NCBI GenBank assembly: GCA_028751075.1
Contig: JAQZDA010000001.1
Span: forward strand, 108,005 to 172,004
Reading direction: 5' to 3'
Source of the DNA: Euryarchaeota archaeon Ods02
GTDB taxonomy: Archaea; Halobacteriota; Halobacteria; Halobacteriales; Halorutilaceae
Length of the DNA stretch: 64,000 nt
Of this stretch, positions 15,953 through 25,140 are shown one piece after another. Position numbers and translations under genes: made by a program. The stretch's first letter is position 1. Each line of letters opens with the position of its first letter. The notes under the pieces are model-generated. The model was not told where the DNA came from, made no database searches, and saw only the letters and a list, made by a program, of their open reading frames with translations.

Positions 15953-16972
15953 ATGGCGATGGAGATCGACGAGAGCGAGATAGGGGGGACTCCTCTCGTC
16001 AGGTTCGACGACGTCGGAGAACCAGAGGACGCACGTATCTATATCAAGGTCGAGTGGTTCAACCTGTACTCTACGCCGTACGGCGGCGGCAGCGTGAAGA
16101 GCCGGCCGGCGAAGTACATGATAGACGCCGGCGAAGAGAGCGGCGAGCTCACCTCGGATAAAACGGTAATCGAGCCGACGAGCGGGAACACCGGCAGCGA
16201 GGTCGCGAAGATAGCGCGTAACCGCGGCTACGACGTGACGATAGTTCTGCCGGACAACGCCGGCCAGGGCAAGATAGACACCATCCGCGACACCGGCGCC
16301 GAGATCGAGTTCACCGACGCGTTAGAGGGTTACGACCGAGTCATCGAACGCGCGCACGAGATATACGACAGCGACCCCGAGAGCTACTACATGCCGGATC
16401 AGTACGGCAACCCCGCGAACCCGCGGTCGCACGAGGAGACGACGGCGAGGGAGATATGGCGGCAGACGGACGGCGAGGTCGACGCGTTCGTCGCAGGCGT
16501 CGGCACCGGCGGCACCATCACCGGCTGCGGCCGCGGCTTAGGCGGACTGTCGGACGGCGGCGTCGACGTCGTCGCCGTGGAGCCCGACGACGCGTTGCAC
16601 GCGATAGACGGCCTGAAGTACATGGAAGGCGAAGACCACCTCGTCCCCGACATCTACGACCAGGATGTGCTCGACGACAAGCTCTACGTCTCCACAGACG
16701 ACAGCTACGACCGCGCGAAACAGCTGCGGAGCAGGTACGCTGACGAGCACCCCTACGTAGTCGACCCCGGGCAACACAGCCGCGAGGTCATCGAGGACGT
16801 CCTCAGGGTCGACGGCGAGTTCCTCGTGGGGACTTCGACGGGCACCAACCTCGAGGCCGCGATACGGGTGGCGGAGGAGTCGGAGGAAGACGAACCCGTC
16901 GTCGTGACGATGGCGTGCGACCGCGGCGACAAGTACGAGAACAGCCTCTGGCGCGACCTCCTCGAAAGCTGA
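15953..16972 (+). CDS. PLP-dependent cysteine-synthase-family enzyme
   Basis: The 339-aa fold-type II PLP enzyme starts MAMEIDESEIGGTPLVRFDD. GGSVKSRPAKYM carries the Schiff-base Lys, PTSGNTGSEVAKIA binds the substrate carboxylate, and GVGTGGTITGCGRGL forms the phosphate-binding loop. These match O-acetylserine sulfhydrylase/cystathionine beta-synthase-type proteins. The usual CysK pattern is slightly altered (S-x-K in SVKSRPA), so the sulfur acceptor may be different. A longer frame from 15890 is rejected because a TATA-like TTTTGTA lies ~29 nt before 15953. cofC starts 11 nt downstream, suggesting an operon. Confidence 0.88.
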   Translation: MAMEIDESEIGGTPLVRFDDVGEPEDARIYIKVEWFNLYSTPYGGGSVKSRPAKYMIDAGEESGELTSDKTVIEPTSGNTGSEVAKIARNRGYDVTIVLPDNAGQGKIDTIRDTGAEIEFTDALEGYDRVIERAHEIYDSDPESYYMPDQYGNPANPRSHEETTAREIWRQTDGEVDAFVAGVGTGGTITGCGRGLGGLSDGGVDVVAVEPDDALHAIDGLKYMEGEDHLVPDIYDQDVLDDKLYVSTDDSYDRAKQLRSRYADEHPYVVDPGQHSREVIEDVLRVDGEFLVGTSTGTNLEAAIRVAEESEEDEPVVVTMACDRGDKYENSLWRDLLES

Positions 16973-16983
16973 GGTGCAGCGGC

Positions 16984-17607
16984 GTGGACGTCTACATCCC
17001 GTATCACCCCGACGACCCCAAGACAAGGCTGGACCCTGTCATGTCGAAGGAGGAGCGGGAGGAGGTCGCGAGGCTGATGCTCTCGGACGTACACGCCGCC
17101 GTCGAGGAAGCCGGACAGTCGCCTGTGGTTCTGGCGACGCGGGAGCTAATCGACCACGACCGAGGGTACGATGTCGACGTCGCGCCGGAGGAGCTCACCC
17201 CCGCCGTCAACGGCCTGCTGGAGCGCACGAATCCACCGGTCGCCGTCGTCGTCAGCGACCTACCGCTCCTCGACAGCGACGCCGTAGAACGCCTGCTCTC
17301 CAGCGACGCCGACGTCAGTTTGGCGCGGGGTCTTGCCGGCGGAACCAACGCATTCGTAGCGAGGGAGGATGGATTCCGCGTGGACTACCACGGAGCCAGC
17401 TACATCGACCACCTGAAGGTGGCGGAGGAAGCCGGTCTCACGGTGGAGGAGGTGGACAGCTACCGGCTCGCCGTCGACGTCGACCGGCTGGAGGACATCG
17501 TCGAGGTCTTGCTGCACGGCGACGGCCGAACCGCTGATTTCCTCAGAGAGAGGTTCGACGTCGTCGAAGATGGGGAGAGCCGGGTTTCCGTGGAAAGAAC
17601 TCCGTAA
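16984..17607 (+). CDS. cofC: 2-phospho-L-lactate guanylyltransferase (F420 synthesis)
   Basis: CofC activates 2-phospholactate (or phosphoenolpyruvate) with GTP for the coenzyme F420 side chain. The protein starts at a GTG with VDVYIPYHPDDPKTRLDPVM, the nucleotide-binding signature (the family's PxxxxKTRL). It continues with a Rossmann-like nucleotidyltransferase core (VAVVVSDLPLLDSDAVERLL; GGTNAFVAREDGF) and a C-terminal VDVDRLEDIVEVLLHG. At 207 aa it is normal length. cofG lies 0.9 kb downstream on the same strand, consistent with an F420 locus. Confidence 0.92.
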   Translation: MDVYIPYHPDDPKTRLDPVMSKEEREEVARLMLSDVHAAVEEAGQSPVVLATRELIDHDRGYDVDVAPEELTPAVNGLLERTNPPVAVVVSDLPLLDSDAVERLLSSDADVSLARGLAGGTNAFVAREDGFRVDYHGASYIDHLKVAEEAGLTVEEVDSYRLAVDVDRLEDIVEVLLHGDGRTADFLRERFDVVEDGESRVSVERTP

Positions 17608-17640
17608 CTCGGTTCAAAGAGCCGGTTCACCATCTATACC

Positions 17641-17892
17641 ATGACGTCGGAGTACCTCGGACTGCCTGCGTGGCTCTGGGGGTTCGCCGCCGTAGGCCTG
17701 TTCCTCGTAGCGGTCGGCGTCTACCACTGGCGGAACCCGCACCGGCTGGGTAGCGGGAGACGTGGCTACAGTTCGTCCGAAGATATGCCGGAGATCTGGA
17801 GGAAGGTGGCGAAGGCGGCGGCCGCCGGTGAGATAGCTCTGGGGCTCGGGTTCCTGTACTTCAGCGCTCGAAACGCCCTCGTCCTGATGTAG
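17641..17892 (+). CDS. Small two-TM membrane protein
   Basis: The 83-aa product has a hydrophobic helix at ~8-29 (LPAWLWGFAAVGLFLVAVGV), a basic loop (YHWRNPHRLGSGRRGYSSSE), and a second helix at ~60-80 (AAAAGEIALGLGFLYFSARN). No signal motif or family is recognised. It sits between cofC and the convergent ubiX, with codon use like its neighbours. Function unknown. Confidence 0.7.
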   Translation: MTSEYLGLPAWLWGFAAVGLFLVAVGVYHWRNPHRLGSGRRGYSSSEDMPEIWRKVAKAAAAGEIALGLGFLYFSARNALVLM

Positions 17893-17934
17893 TGGGATGC
17901 AGCTAACGCCTTCGGTTCCGATGCAGCCGTCGCG

Positions 17935-18489
17935 CTACCCCTGCCACCTCTGCATCTCCGGCGTCTCCACATCGAAGCCGTCGAGGAGCTTCGCGGCGAA
18001 CACCTCGACCACGTCTTCAAGGCTGTCGACGTCGGTGTAGAACCCCGGCGAAGCGGGCGCGACGACGGCGCCGGCGTCGTGCGCCTTCACCATGTTCTCG
18101 AGATGCGTGCGTGCCATCGGGGATTCACGCGGCACGAGCACGAGCCGGCGGCCTTCCTTGAGGCAGACGTCGGCGACACGGGGTACGAGGCCTTCGGCGA
18201 TGCCGTTCGCTACGTACCCCAGGGTCTTCATCGAGCACGGGCAGACGAGCATGCCGTCGAAGTCGAACGAACCCGAAGCCACCGATGCGCCGACGTCGTC
18301 GGGGTGGTGGACGACGTCCGCGTGGCCGTGGACGTCTTCGGGGGTGTACGGTGACTCCTCCGCCAGCACGCGGCGGCCGGCCTCCGTCACGATGACGTGG
18401 CTTTCGACGTCGGTGTCCTCGAGGAGCCGGACGGCGGCGACGCCGTAACGGACGCCGCTCGCGCCCGTGATGGCGACGACTAGCTTCAT
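17935..18489 (-). CDS. ubiX: Flavin prenyltransferase UbiX
   Basis: UbiX makes prenylated FMN, the cofactor of UbiD-type decarboxylases. The 184-aa protein starts MKLVVAITGASGVRYGVAAV, the FMN-phosphate loop. It contains VCPCSMKTLGYVANGIAEGL and RRLVLVPRESPMARTHLENM, both diagnostic, and ends with SPGFYTDVDSLEDVVEVFAA. The ATG at 18489 is chosen over the GTG directly before it. It is divergent from cofG with about 60 nt between the starts; no ubiD lies in the window. Confidence 0.95.
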   Translation of the reverse strand: MKLVVAITGASGVRYGVAAVRLLEDTDVESHVIVTEAGRRVLAEESPYTPEDVHGHADVVHHPDDVGASVASGSFDFDGMLVCPCSMKTLGYVANGIAEGLVPRVADVCLKEGRRLVLVPRESPMARTHLENMVKAHDAGAVVAPASPGFYTDVDSLEDVVEVFAAKLLDGFDVETPEMQRWQG

Positions 18490-18549
18490 CACCGGAGGTT
18501 GACGGGGGTTACCGGTAAATCCTTGGGTCGCCGCCGCCTCCAGACCCCT

Positions 18550-19599
18550 ATGGAAGCCGTCGAGGTCGACGTTCCGGAAGCGGAGGTCGACCGATTGCTC
18601 GAAGTCGAGCCCGACGACGTTTCACCGCCGGAGGAGCTGTCTTTCTGTCGGAACGTCTTCCTTCCGCTGTCGACAGCGTGCGTCAACAGCTGCGACTACT
18701 GCGCTTTCTACGACTCCGCCGCGGACGCGGAGCTGATGACGCCGGACGAGGTCGAGGAACGACTGCGTCAGGCAAGAGATACCGGTTGTACGGAGGCTCT
18801 GTATAGCTACGGGACGGAGCCGGAGAGCTACCCCGAGATAGCGCGACGGCTGGAGGAGATGGGGTTCAGTGACGGTGTGGACTACCTCCACCAGTGCTGC
18901 GAACGAGCGCTCGATCTCGGGGTGCTCCCACATTCGAACCCCGGCCTTCTGTCGTACGACGAGCTCGAACGTCTGGCTCCGGTGAACGCGTCGATGGGTT
19001 TGATGCTGGAGACGACTGCGGACGTGCAGGCGCACGAACCCTGGGAGTCGAAGCAGCCGAGGAACCGTCTGCGGCATATACGGGACGCCGGTCGACTGGA
19101 GATACCCTTCACGACAGGGGTGCTCGTGGGACTGGGGGAAGGCTGGAGGGACCGTGCGAAGTCCTTCCTCGCTATCGCGGAGCTCCACGAGCGGTTCGGT
19201 CACGTGCAGGAGGTCATCGTCCAGAACGTCGTCTCCAACGAACGCAGCAGCTACCCGCGGCCGTCGCACGACGTCATGCGGCGGACGGTGGCGATGGCGC
19301 GTGAAGCTCTGCCGAGGGAGGTGGAGGTGCAGGTGCCGCCGAACCTCACGCCGCAGGTGCCGGCTCTCGTGGACGCCGGCGTCGGCGACCTCGGCGGAGT
19401 CTCGCCGGTCACCGACGACTACGTCAACCCCGACTACCCGTGGCCGGAGATAGACCGGTTGAGGGAGACGGCGGAGGAGGCGGACTGTGGGCTCGTCGAA
19501 CGTCTGCCGGTGTACGAGCGGTATCTCGACGAAAGCTGGTGTTCTCCGGAGGTTCTCGACGTCGCGGACGAGCTGCTGGAGGACCTAGAAGGCAGGTAG
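18550..19599 (+). CDS. cofG: FO synthase subunit 1 CofG (radical SAM)
   Basis: CofG works with CofH to build the deazaflavin chromophore FO of coenzyme F420. The radical-SAM cluster motif is CVNSCDYCAF (CxxxCxxC), following the family-typical FCRNVFLPLSTACVN region. GTEPESYPE, MLETTADVQAHEPWESK and SPVTDDYVNPDYPWP are also typical. The ATG at 18550 gives 349 aa and lies ~30 nt after a TATA-like TAAATCC. The separate CofH gene is not visible here. Confidence 0.95.
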   Translation: MEAVEVDVPEAEVDRLLEVEPDDVSPPEELSFCRNVFLPLSTACVNSCDYCAFYDSAADAELMTPDEVEERLRQARDTGCTEALYSYGTEPESYPEIARRLEEMGFSDGVDYLHQCCERALDLGVLPHSNPGLLSYDELERLAPVNASMGLMLETTADVQAHEPWESKQPRNRLRHIRDAGRLEIPFTTGVLVGLGEGWRDRAKSFLAIAELHERFGHVQEVIVQNVVSNERSSYPRPSHDVMRRTVAMAREALPREVEVQVPPNLTPQVPALVDAGVGDLGGVSPVTDDYVNPDYPWPEIDRLRETAEEADCGLVERLPVYERYLDESWCSPEVLDVADELLEDLEGR

Positions 19600-19729
19600 G
19601 TTGGAGGACGTCGAAGGAAGGTAGCTTTCCACGGTTTCTTCGAGACTTAGTGGGGGGTTCGGCGTCCGTCGTACCGGTTTTCCCCGGGCGGCGAAAGGGT
19701 TTTAGCGTCTGTCCCCATCTACCCCGTCG

Positions 19730-20065
19730 ATGAGCTACACCGTGGAGTTCACGGGCACGGGGGAGTCCGTGGAGGTCGACGAGAACCAGACGATACTCAA
19801 CGCCTGCATAGAATCCGGCGTCGCCCACGAGTACAGCTGCCGCGTCGGCATGTGCCTCGCCTGCGTCGCCCGCGTCGTCGAAGGCGAGGTGAAGCAGCCC
19901 GGCGCCCGCGGACTCTCAGCCAGCGAACGCGAGCGTTACGCCCTCACCTGTATGGCGCGTCCCGCCAGCGACCTCGTGCTCGAACGCGACGTCTACCCCC
20001 CATCCATCGACGCCGAAGCCGCAGCGGACGGCTGCGGCAGCGGATGCAGCTGCGTCGACGACTGA
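19730..20065 (+). CDS. Plant-type [2Fe-2S] ferredoxin
   Basis: This 111-aa electron carrier has the cluster pattern CRVGMCLAC followed about 35 residues later by LTCMARP, i.e. CxxxxCxxC...C of plant/halobacterial ferredoxins. The N-terminal beta strands (YTVEFTGTGESVEV) are normal. An unusual short C-terminal tail carries three more cysteines (CGSGCSC), which might bind another metal or form disulfides. A leaderless promoter (GTTTTAGC ~28 nt upstream) is visible. It could serve CofG or other redox enzymes nearby. Confidence 0.92.
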   Translation: MSYTVEFTGTGESVEVDENQTILNACIESGVAHEYSCRVGMCLACVARVVEGEVKQPGARGLSASERERYALTCMARPASDLVLERDVYPPSIDAEAAADGCGSGCSCVDD

Positions 20066-20168
20066 GTACAAACGACTGAGTACGAGCCCGCTGTGGCTGC
20101 TATCTCTGCCTGCTCTTCTCCAGCTTAGGATGGAAGACCTATAAGCCGGGGGAACAGTTTATGACGCG

Positions 20169-21242
20169 ATGGAAGACAGCTTGATAGACGACGAACACCT
20201 GTCTCTCGAGGAACGTTCGGTGCTGCCGAAGAAGGGTTTCTTCGTCCCCGACGAGCTCAGGGAGCGCGAGCGCGTCGAACGGTCCCGGGAGCGGCTCGCG
20301 GACGTCGACGTCGCCATGTTGGTGGACGGTGACGCCGACGGCCTCGGCAGCGTAGTCCTCGCACACGAAGCCTTCGGCGAAGACGACGTAGGATTCGTCT
20401 CCACCAGCCCCAACGACCTCGAAGACTCGCTGGAGCTGTTCGCGGAACACCTGGAGGAAGGCTGCCTGGTCTTCGTCGTCGACCTCTGCCCCGACGACGT
20501 CGAGTCCCTGGAGGCCATGGAGGACGTAGTGGAGGAAGCCGACGAGGTCAGCTGGTACGACCACCACAGATGGGAGGAAGACGTCCGCAGCCACGTCGAA
20601 GACCTCGGCGTCGACCTCGTGGTCGGCGACAGCGACGAGGTATGCAGCGCCGACGTCACCCTGCAGGAGCTCGAGGACAAGGGCTACAGCTTCAGAGACA
20701 CCACCCGTGAGCTCGTCGAGGTGACGCGCGACCACGACCTCTGGATAAACGACGACCCCAGGTCGGAGGACGTCGCCGACCTCGGGTTCTACCTCGACGA
20801 CCTGGACTACGTCGAGGCGGTGTCGGAGGGGCCTGACGTCGAGGGAGAGTGGCTGGAGTACCTGGAGGAGAAGCGACGGGAGAAGCAGCAGCTCATCGAG
20901 CTCGCCGTCGACCGCGCGGAACACACCGAGGTCGACGGGGTGTCGGTTGCGCACACCTACGGCCGATGCAGCCAGAACGAGGTCGCCGACGCACTCCGCG
21001 AAGAAGGTGCCGACGCCAGCGTCATCGTGAAACCCGAAGGCGGGACCTCGTTGCGTGGAAGCGACTCGTTCGAACGATGCCACGAGGTCGCCCGAGCGTT
21101 GGACGGCGGCGGCCATCCGAAGGCCGCGGGCTGCAAACCCGACGTCTTCACCACCCTGCTGGACTACGCCAACCACTGGCTGAACGAAGGGGAGACGGCG
21201 CGGAAGACCGTCTTGGACGCGTTCCACGAGGTCGTCGAGTAA
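20169..21242 (+). CDS. DHH-family phosphoesterase
   Basis: The 357-aa protein carries the DHH-family metal motifs: VDGDADGLGSV (~residue 55), VVDLCPDD, and the name-giving YDHH (~136). The C-terminal DHHA1 motif is GGGHPKAAGC (~315). These proteins hydrolyse phosphodiesters: RecJ-like exonuclease, oligoribonuclease/NrnA or cyclic-dinucleotide phosphodiesterase. The N-terminus is charged and has no signal peptide. A TATA box (CTATAAGCC, 20136-20144) is ~28 nt upstream. The precise substrate cannot be read from sequence. Confidence 0.9.
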   Translation: MEDSLIDDEHLSLEERSVLPKKGFFVPDELRERERVERSRERLADVDVAMLVDGDADGLGSVVLAHEAFGEDDVGFVSTSPNDLEDSLELFAEHLEEGCLVFVVDLCPDDVESLEAMEDVVEEADEVSWYDHHRWEEDVRSHVEDLGVDLVVGDSDEVCSADVTLQELEDKGYSFRDTTRELVEVTRDHDLWINDDPRSEDVADLGFYLDDLDYVEAVSEGPDVEGEWLEYLEEKRREKQQLIELAVDRAEHTEVDGVSVAHTYGRCSQNEVADALREEGADASVIVKPEGGTSLRGSDSFERCHEVARALDGGGHPKAAGCKPDVFTTLLDYANHWLNEGETARKTVLDAFHEVVE

Positions 21243-21308
21243 CTCTCGCAGGCTCCGCCGGTGGAATCCGGCTGAAGCTTTATTGACCGACGTCGACACG
21301 GTCTACCT

Positions 21309-22103
21309 ATGGTGCTACAGGGCAACGAGGAAGGGTTCTCGCCCCCGTTCGACTCGTCGATATACGGTGCATCGTACTCGCCGTCGACGCCGGGGACGGA
21401 GTACGCTATAGAGTACAGCGACTGCAAGGCGTTGGGCGTGATGTTCAACGTGGAAGGCGAGGAAGCAATGGACATCCTGCCGGAGGGCGTGGAGCCCTAC
21501 GGACAGAGCCTCCAGGGCGGCGTACTCGTCGCCAGGTACCCACATTCGACGGTGGGGGAGTACAACGAGGTCATCTGCATGCTACAGGTCGAGGACCTCG
21601 ACGGCGAGATGGCGTACTACATCCCCTACATCTACGTCACCAACGACTCCGCGATGGCGGCGGGCCGAGAGCTCGCGGGCGCGCCGAAGAAGATCGCGGA
21701 CATCGAGTTCGACGACACCGGCAGCGTCTACAGCGGCACCATGGAACGCCCCACGGGTCAGAACCTCCTGACTGCGACGGTGAAGCCCGAGCAACGTGTC
21801 CAGGGCGGTATGATAGACGCTATGATGCCGAAGCCGACGCCACTGCTGTCGATACGGCATCTACCACCGATAGAGGGCAGCGACGGCTGCACCCAGCTGG
21901 TGAAGTGGTACGCGGACTTCGACTACCACGAATCCGACGGCGAACGAGACATGTGGTACGGACCCGGAAGCGTCAGCTACGGCACCGAAAGCGCCGTCGA
22001 CCCCGTCCACAAGCTCGCCGTCGACGACACCATGCTGTCGATATACGCGGAGTTCGACCTCGAGCTCGGCGTCACCGAGATCCAGAAAGAATGGGAGCTT
22101 TAG
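21309..22103 (+). CDS. Acetoacetate decarboxylase-family protein
   Basis: The 264-aa protein resembles acetoacetate decarboxylase-like enzymes. The key segment GRELAGAPKKIADIEF has adjacent Lys127/Lys128, the pair in which one Lys forms the Schiff base and its neighbour lowers the pKa. The C-terminal beta-cone is plausible. The gene is 16 nt upstream of an acyl-CoA dehydrogenase, so the pair may act on a beta-keto or acyl-CoA-derived substrate (inference). A TATA-like CTTTATTG lies ~33 nt upstream. Confidence 0.85.
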   Translation: MVLQGNEEGFSPPFDSSIYGASYSPSTPGTEYAIEYSDCKALGVMFNVEGEEAMDILPEGVEPYGQSLQGGVLVARYPHSTVGEYNEVICMLQVEDLDGEMAYYIPYIYVTNDSAMAAGRELAGAPKKIADIEFDDTGSVYSGTMERPTGQNLLTATVKPEQRVQGGMIDAMMPKPTPLLSIRHLPPIEGSDGCTQLVKWYADFDYHESDGERDMWYGPGSVSYGTESAVDPVHKLAVDDTMLSIYAEFDLELGVTEIQKEWEL

Positions 22104-22119
22104 ATATAGAGGACTAATT

Positions 22120-23391
22120 ATGCTGAGAGATATAGACCCTGGTTACGCGGACGACGAAGTACTCCGGATGCTCCGTGAGGAGGTCGAGGAGGTGGCGCGA
22201 GACGTCGTCCGGCCGGCGGGGAAGGAGCTCGACGCCATGGACGACCACTCCGGTCTCGCGGACCCCGACAGCCGGTACTTCGAGGTCATGGACGCCATCC
22301 ACGAGGTCGTCCCCCGTAGCTCGTTCCTGCCCGAGGAGTTCGGCGGCGACGGCATGTCGGGGAAGGAGTTCCACACGGTCATGGAGACCCTCGGCTGGGG
22401 CAGCCCGGGTCTCGCCATGGGTTTCGCCGTCGACGTCATGCCGCCGCTGTTCGCCGCGGTCACCTTCGACGACGACCTCAGGGAGGACTACGTCGAACCC
22501 TGGCTATCGGGCGACAGCCACCACCAGGGCTGCTGGGGCGTCACCGAACCCCGACACGGCAGCGAGACCCTGATGATTGACAGCCTGCTGAAGGACGGCG
22601 CAGAAGGCGTGCCACCACCCGACGTCACCGCGGAGAAGGACGGAGACCAGTACGTCGTCGACGGCGCGAAAGCCAGCTGGGTGACCGCGGGACCGATGTC
22701 GACCCACTGCGCCCTCCACGTAGACATCGACGCCGCGGAGGGCAGCCACGGAGGCCTCTGTCTCGTACCGCTCGACTCGGACGGAGTCACGCAGGGAGAG
22801 CCCATCGACAAGATAGGGCAGCGGGACTGCCCGCAGGGCGACCTCGCGTTCGACTCCGTCAGGATACCCGAGCAGAACATGATAATGACTCCGGAGATCC
22901 TGAACCCCGACACCGGACTCGTCTCCTTCGACCAGCTGCTCTGCTTCACCTCGTGCGGCATGGCCGCGGTGTCCGCGGGACTCGCAAGGGCGGCGTTCGA
23001 GGAAGCCCTCGACTACGCCCGTGAACGTGAGCAGGCGGGGAAACCCATCGCCGAACATCAGGCGGTGAAGCTCGATCTCTACGAGATGTTCGAGAAGGTC
23101 GAGACAGCGCGAGCTTACTCGCGCCGCGTCACCGAACACGTCTGGAGCCGGACCTTGGAGTCGTTCGAGTTCGACGCCTCTCATCCACACGCGCTGGCGG
23201 CGCAGATATACTGCAAACGCACGGCGTTCGAGGTCGCGCACAAGGCGGTGCAGATACACGGCGGCAACGGCATCACCAGGGACTACCCCGTCGAGAAGAT
23301 GTTCCGCGACAGCCGCGTGAAGCTCATCGAAGACGGTACCCTCGACGTACTCGGGTTAGAGGCAGGGACAGGGGTAGTCGACGGTTACTGA
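22120..23391 (+). CDS. Acyl-CoA dehydrogenase
   Basis: This is a full-length (423 aa) FAD-dependent acyl-CoA dehydrogenase. It has an N-terminal helical domain, a central beta domain with CWGVTEPRHGSET, a C-terminal four-helix bundle with FEEALDYAREREQAGKPIAE, and the signature IHGGNGITRDYPVEKMFRDS. Electrons normally go to an electron-transfer flavoprotein, which the fixAB-CX operon at 53.5-57.6 kb could provide. It is coupled to the ADC-like gene (16-nt gap). Substrate chain length unknown. Confidence 0.93.
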   Translation: MLRDIDPGYADDEVLRMLREEVEEVARDVVRPAGKELDAMDDHSGLADPDSRYFEVMDAIHEVVPRSSFLPEEFGGDGMSGKEFHTVMETLGWGSPGLAMGFAVDVMPPLFAAVTFDDDLREDYVEPWLSGDSHHQGCWGVTEPRHGSETLMIDSLLKDGAEGVPPPDVTAEKDGDQYVVDGAKASWVTAGPMSTHCALHVDIDAAEGSHGGLCLVPLDSDGVTQGEPIDKIGQRDCPQGDLAFDSVRIPEQNMIMTPEILNPDTGLVSFDQLLCFTSCGMAAVSAGLARAAFEEALDYAREREQAGKPIAEHQAVKLDLYEMFEKVETARAYSRRVTEHVWSRTLESFEFDASHPHALAAQIYCKRTAFEVAHKAVQIHGGNGITRDYPVEKMFRDSRVKLIEDGTLDVLGLEAGTGVVDGY

Positions 23392-23491
23392 GCTTCCGGT
23401 GTCATGGCTGTTATGTAGGAACTCGTCGGCTAGTTCTACCGTGGAGGTCGGCCATGTGAACCGTTTCCACGCCACCCACCTATACGAAACC

Positions 23492-23498
23492 TTTAAAA
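23492..23498 (+). promoter_or_regulatory. TATA box of the serB operon
   Basis: TTTAAAA, embedded in CCTTTAAAACC, lies ~60 nt before the serB ATG, predicting a leader of about 35 nt that contains the inverted repeat at 23525-23539. Confidence 0.55.
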
Positions 23499-23524
23499 CC
23501 ACGAGAGGGCTACGTGGGGTTGAA

Positions 23525-23539
23525 ACGGTAACGTACCGT
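23525..23539. promoter_or_regulatory. Perfect inverted repeat in the serB leader
   Basis: ACGGTA-ACG-TACCGT forms a 6-3-6 palindrome between the predicted transcription start and the serB ATG at 23556. It could be a repressor operator or a small hairpin. Confidence 0.45.
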
Positions 23540-23555
23540 CTGGCGGCATAGACTG

Positions 23556-24200
23556 ATGAACAACGGAGACTACGAACTCGTCGTATTCGACCTCGACTCC
23601 ACCTTAGTCGACGGTGAAGGCATAGACACCCTCGCCCGAGAAGCGGGAGTCGAGGACGAGGTGGCCGAGGTCACCGAGCGCGCTATGAAGGGCGAGCTCG
23701 ACTTCGGCGACAGCCTCAGGGAACGCGTCAGCAAGCTCGAAGGCCTCAGCGTCGAAAGAGCCGAAGACGCGCTCCAGAGCCTTCCTCTCGTCCGAAACGC
23801 AGAAGACGTCGTCAACCGCATCAAGGTGGAGAAAGCCGTCTTCAGCGGCGGATTCTACCCGGCCGCGGAACCCGTAGCCGAACGCCTGGATGCGAGACAC
23901 GTCCGCGCCAACCAGCTCGGCAGGAGGAACGGAGAGCTGTCGGGGGACGTCGACGGAGAGCTCGTCGACGACACCAAAGGCGAGGTCCTACGGGAGCTCG
24001 CCAGCGAGCTCGACGTCGAAACCAGCCAGGTCATCGCAGTCGGCGACGGCAGCAACGACGTCTCCATGTTCGAAGAAGCAGGCTTCGCCATCGGACTCGA
24101 CCCGAAACCCGTGGCGAGGGAAGCCGCCGACGTAAGCGTCGACCGTAAGGACTTCCGGCTCATCGAGCCGGTGCTAGAAGAGAGAAACGTGATAGAATGA
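23556..24200 (+). CDS. serB: Phosphoserine phosphatase
   Basis: The 214-aa HAD-superfamily hydrolase releases serine from phosphoserine. HAD motif I is DLDSTLVDGEGIDTLAREAG, motif II lies at AVFSGGFYP, and motif IV is AVGDGSNDVSMFEEAGFAIG. The cap segment AMKGELDFGDSLRERV is the SerB substrate signature. The ATGA overlap (24197-24200) couples it to a coiled-coil protein, an arrangement conserved in haloarchaea as far as I know. Confidence 0.93.
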   Translation: MNNGDYELVVFDLDSTLVDGEGIDTLAREAGVEDEVAEVTERAMKGELDFGDSLRERVSKLEGLSVERAEDALQSLPLVRNAEDVVNRIKVEKAVFSGGFYPAAEPVAERLDARHVRANQLGRRNGELSGDVDGELVDDTKGEVLRELASELDVETSQVIAVGDGSNDVSMFEEAGFAIGLDPKPVAREAADVSVDRKDFRLIEPVLEERNVIE

Positions 24201-25087
24201 CAGAGACAGTACAGATACCAGACGAACTAGACATCGAAGCAGAAAGCATAGAAGACGAAAGCAAAGACGACCTGATCAAGCTCGCCGGCAAGCTCAGGGA
24301 CAAACGGAACGACCTGAACTCGAAAGCCAGCGAGAAAGCCAGCAAACGCAACGAGCTCAACGACAAGACCCGCGAGGTCGTCGACGTCGCCCAGAAACAC
24401 AGGGAGAAACGCGACGAGCTCAACGAGAAAGTTCAGGAGCTCAAGGACAAACGCGACAGCCTCAACGAGAAAGCCAACGAGCTGTTCGACGAGGTCGACC
24501 GGAAGAAACAGGATCTCGAGCTAGAGGACGGCGACTCGCTGGACGAGCTCGAGAGTCAGATAGAGGACCTCGAGTTCAAACAACAGACCGAGGTCCTGGA
24601 GAGCGACGAGGAGCAGGAGATAATCGACGAGATAGAGGAGCTCCGTGAGGAGTACCGCGAACGGAAGAGCAAGCTCGAGGACGACGACGGCATACAGGAA
24701 TTGGTCGACGAGGCGAAGGAAGCCCGTAACAAGGCGAGCGAGTATCACGAGAAGGTCATCGAGTTCGCCGACAGGGCGCAGGAACACCACGACGAGATGA
24801 TAGAGGCGTACCGGAAAGCCGACGAGGTCAGGGACGAAGCCGACGAGGTCCACGATGAGTTCGTCGAGGTGCAGGAGGCCGCCGACGAGATGCACGAGAA
24901 CTTCGTCACCGTGCAGAAACGCCTCAGGAAGCTCGACAAGGAGGAGAAGGACGAACGCCAGACCGAACGCGAGGCGAAGAAGGAGGAGGCGAAGGAGGAA
25001 GCCCGAGAGGTCTACGAGAAGTTCAAGGAAGGCGAGACCCTCGACACCGACGACTTCATGCTCCTGCAGCGCGCCGGCCTGCTGTAG
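24197..25087 (+). CDS. Long coiled-coil protein (COG1340-like), partner of serB
   Basis: Nearly all 296 residues are helical with heptad repeats rich in Lys, Glu and Asn (blocks of RDKRNDLN.., REKRDELNEKVQELKDKRDS), then long acidic/basic helices to the C-terminal DDFMLLQRAGLL. This matches archaeal COG1340 'coiled-coil' proteins. Translation is coupled to serB by a 4-nt overlap. The role is unknown; suggestions for the family include structural or RNA/translation-linked scaffolding. No membrane segment. Confidence 0.85.
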   Translation: MTETVQIPDELDIEAESIEDESKDDLIKLAGKLRDKRNDLNSKASEKASKRNELNDKTREVVDVAQKHREKRDELNEKVQELKDKRDSLNEKANELFDEVDRKKQDLELEDGDSLDELESQIEDLEFKQQTEVLESDEEQEIIDEIEELREEYRERKSKLEDDDGIQELVDEAKEARNKASEYHEKVIEFADRAQEHHDEMIEAYRKADEVRDEADEVHDEFVEVQEAADEMHENFVTVQKRLRKLDKEEKDERQTEREAKKEEAKEEAREVYEKFKEGETLDTDDFMLLQRAGLL

Positions 25088-25140
25088 AAGCAACCCAAGC
25101 TAGAACGACGGCGGTCTCTTACCACGTACTCCAACAGGTT

